Source: Pseudomonadota bacterium (lineage in GTDB: Bacteria > Pseudomonadota > Alphaproteobacteria > Micropepsales > Micropepsaceae). From it: a stretch of DNA of 5,692 nt. Where the stretch lies: assembly GCA_025360685.1 (NCBI GenBank), contig JANYBR010000184.1, positions 1 to 5,692 of the forward strand, in the 5' to 3' direction. Shown here piece by piece: positions 5,276 to 5,692 of the stretch; the stretch's first letter is position 1, and the number at the start of each line of letters is the position of its first letter. Under the pieces are notes generated by a model. That model saw only the letters and a list, made by a program, of their open reading frames with translations. It was not told where the DNA came from and made no database searches. The position numbers and the translations under genes were made by a program.

Positions 5276-5692
5276 ATGAAATTGCCAATATGGCTAATCG
5301 TCATCGTAACGATCGTTGCCGCAGCGGCGACATATTACGTCTGGTCGAACCGCGGAACGAGGCTCGCGTCGGCGCCCGCCTCCCTATTCCAGTGGGAGGA
5401 CTACATGGATGCGCCGTTCCTGGCCAGCTACAAGAAAAGGTATGGCGAGAATCCAAGCACAGTGATCTTCGGAGACGAAGATGAAGCGTTCGCCAAGATG
5501 CGCAGCGGCTACAAACCCGATGTGATGGGTCCGTGCTACTATGAATTTCCGCGCTGGCGGGAAGCCGGTCTGCTGCAACCGATCGACACGACCAAGTTAA
5601 AAAACTGGAACAAGATTTCGCCGACCTTGCGCAATCTGCCTGGCATCGGCGCCGGTTCGAACAAGGTTTGGTTCGTGCCGCACTATTGGGGC
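5276..5692 (+). CDS. Polyamine-type ABC transporter substrate-binding protein (PotD/PotF family), 3'-truncated by the window edge
   Basis: The frame is open from ATG 5276 to the window end, giving 139 residues of a protein that is usually about 350 long. Residues 4-23 are a hydrophobic export signal or anchor ending in an alanine run, with no lipobox cysteine. The mature part starts like PotD/PotF. QWEDY (39-43) matches the ligand-contacting N/Y-W-x-x-Y strand of that family; then come KRYGENPSTVIFGDEDEAF (54-72), the hinge-side strand PDVMGPCYY (81-89), GLLQPIDTTKLKNW (98-111) and the strand VWFVPHYWG (131-139), equivalent to IPYxWG. The family binds putrescine, spermidine or related amines in the periplasm and delivers them to an ATP-driven importer, whose permease and ATPase genes probably lie downstream. 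An in-frame ATG at 5264 would add MDCT; I prefer 5276 because MKL plus a hydrophobic stretch is a normal signal start, but neither has a strong ribosome site. By hand count about 57% GC, lower than its neighbours. Confidence 0.88.
   Translation, partial: MKLPIWLIVIVTIVAAAATYYVWSNRGTRLASAPASLFQWEDYMDAPFLASYKKRYGENPSTVIFGDEDEAFAKMRSGYKPDVMGPCYYEFPRWREAGLLQPIDTTKLKNWNKISPTLRNLPGIGAGSNKVWFVPHYWG

Noticed and set aside
1..5692. Search for CRISPR arrays, tRNA or rRNA genes, insertion sequence ends, toxin-antitoxin pairs or defence genes
   Set aside because: No repeated spacer structure, cloverleaf, transposase or terminal inverted repeats were seen, and nearly all bases belong to four well-identified genes.

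Overview
This window comes from a GC-rich alphaproteobacterium, most likely of the Hyphomicrobiales/Rhizobiales type. The evidence is the high-GC coding style, a PleC/DivJ-like histidine kinase dimerisation box, and a glutamine-synthetase-like ligase paired with a polyamine-type binding protein. I cannot name a genus from sequence alone. Coding density is high: three long genes and one truncated gene cover almost everything, and no RNA gene, insertion sequence, CRISPR array or phage-like segment is visible.

Layout. (1) Bases 2-2167, + strand: the C-terminal ~721 residues of aminopeptidase N (PepN), with all visible active-site residues intact; about 150 N-terminal residues lie before the window. 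(2) Bases 2168-2245: a 78-base gap with a good sigma70-like promoter, a perfect 8-bp hairpin and a competing 7-bp inverted repeat, ending in the ribosome binding site of the next gene. (3) Bases 2246-3763, + strand: a membrane-bound sensor histidine kinase with two membrane segments, an unrecognised periplasmic sensor region and complete kinase boxes, except for an unusual N-box. No response regulator is visible, so it looks orphan here. (4) Bases 3760-5160, - strand: a PuuA-type glutamine-synthetase-family ligase whose stop codon is shared with that of the kinase through the palindrome CTAG. (5) Bases 5161-5275: a divergent intergenic region. (6) Bases 5276-5692, + strand: the N-terminal 139 residues of a PotD/PotF-type periplasmic substrate-binding protein, running off the end.

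The right half forms a coherent polyamine unit. The binding protein would capture putrescine, spermidine or a related amine, and the divergently transcribed ligase would gamma-glutamylate it as the first catabolic step. The ligase has lost the glutamate equivalent to GlnA Glu327 (Phe here), which fits an amine rather than ammonia as nucleophile. The left half is a housekeeping peptidase followed by a sensor kinase that seems to have its own promoter.

I see no clearly undescribed system. The points most worth a second look are the dyad-rich pepN-kinase gap, the N-box Lys-to-Leu change in the kinase, the possible leaderless promoter of the ligase, and the shared CTAG stop.
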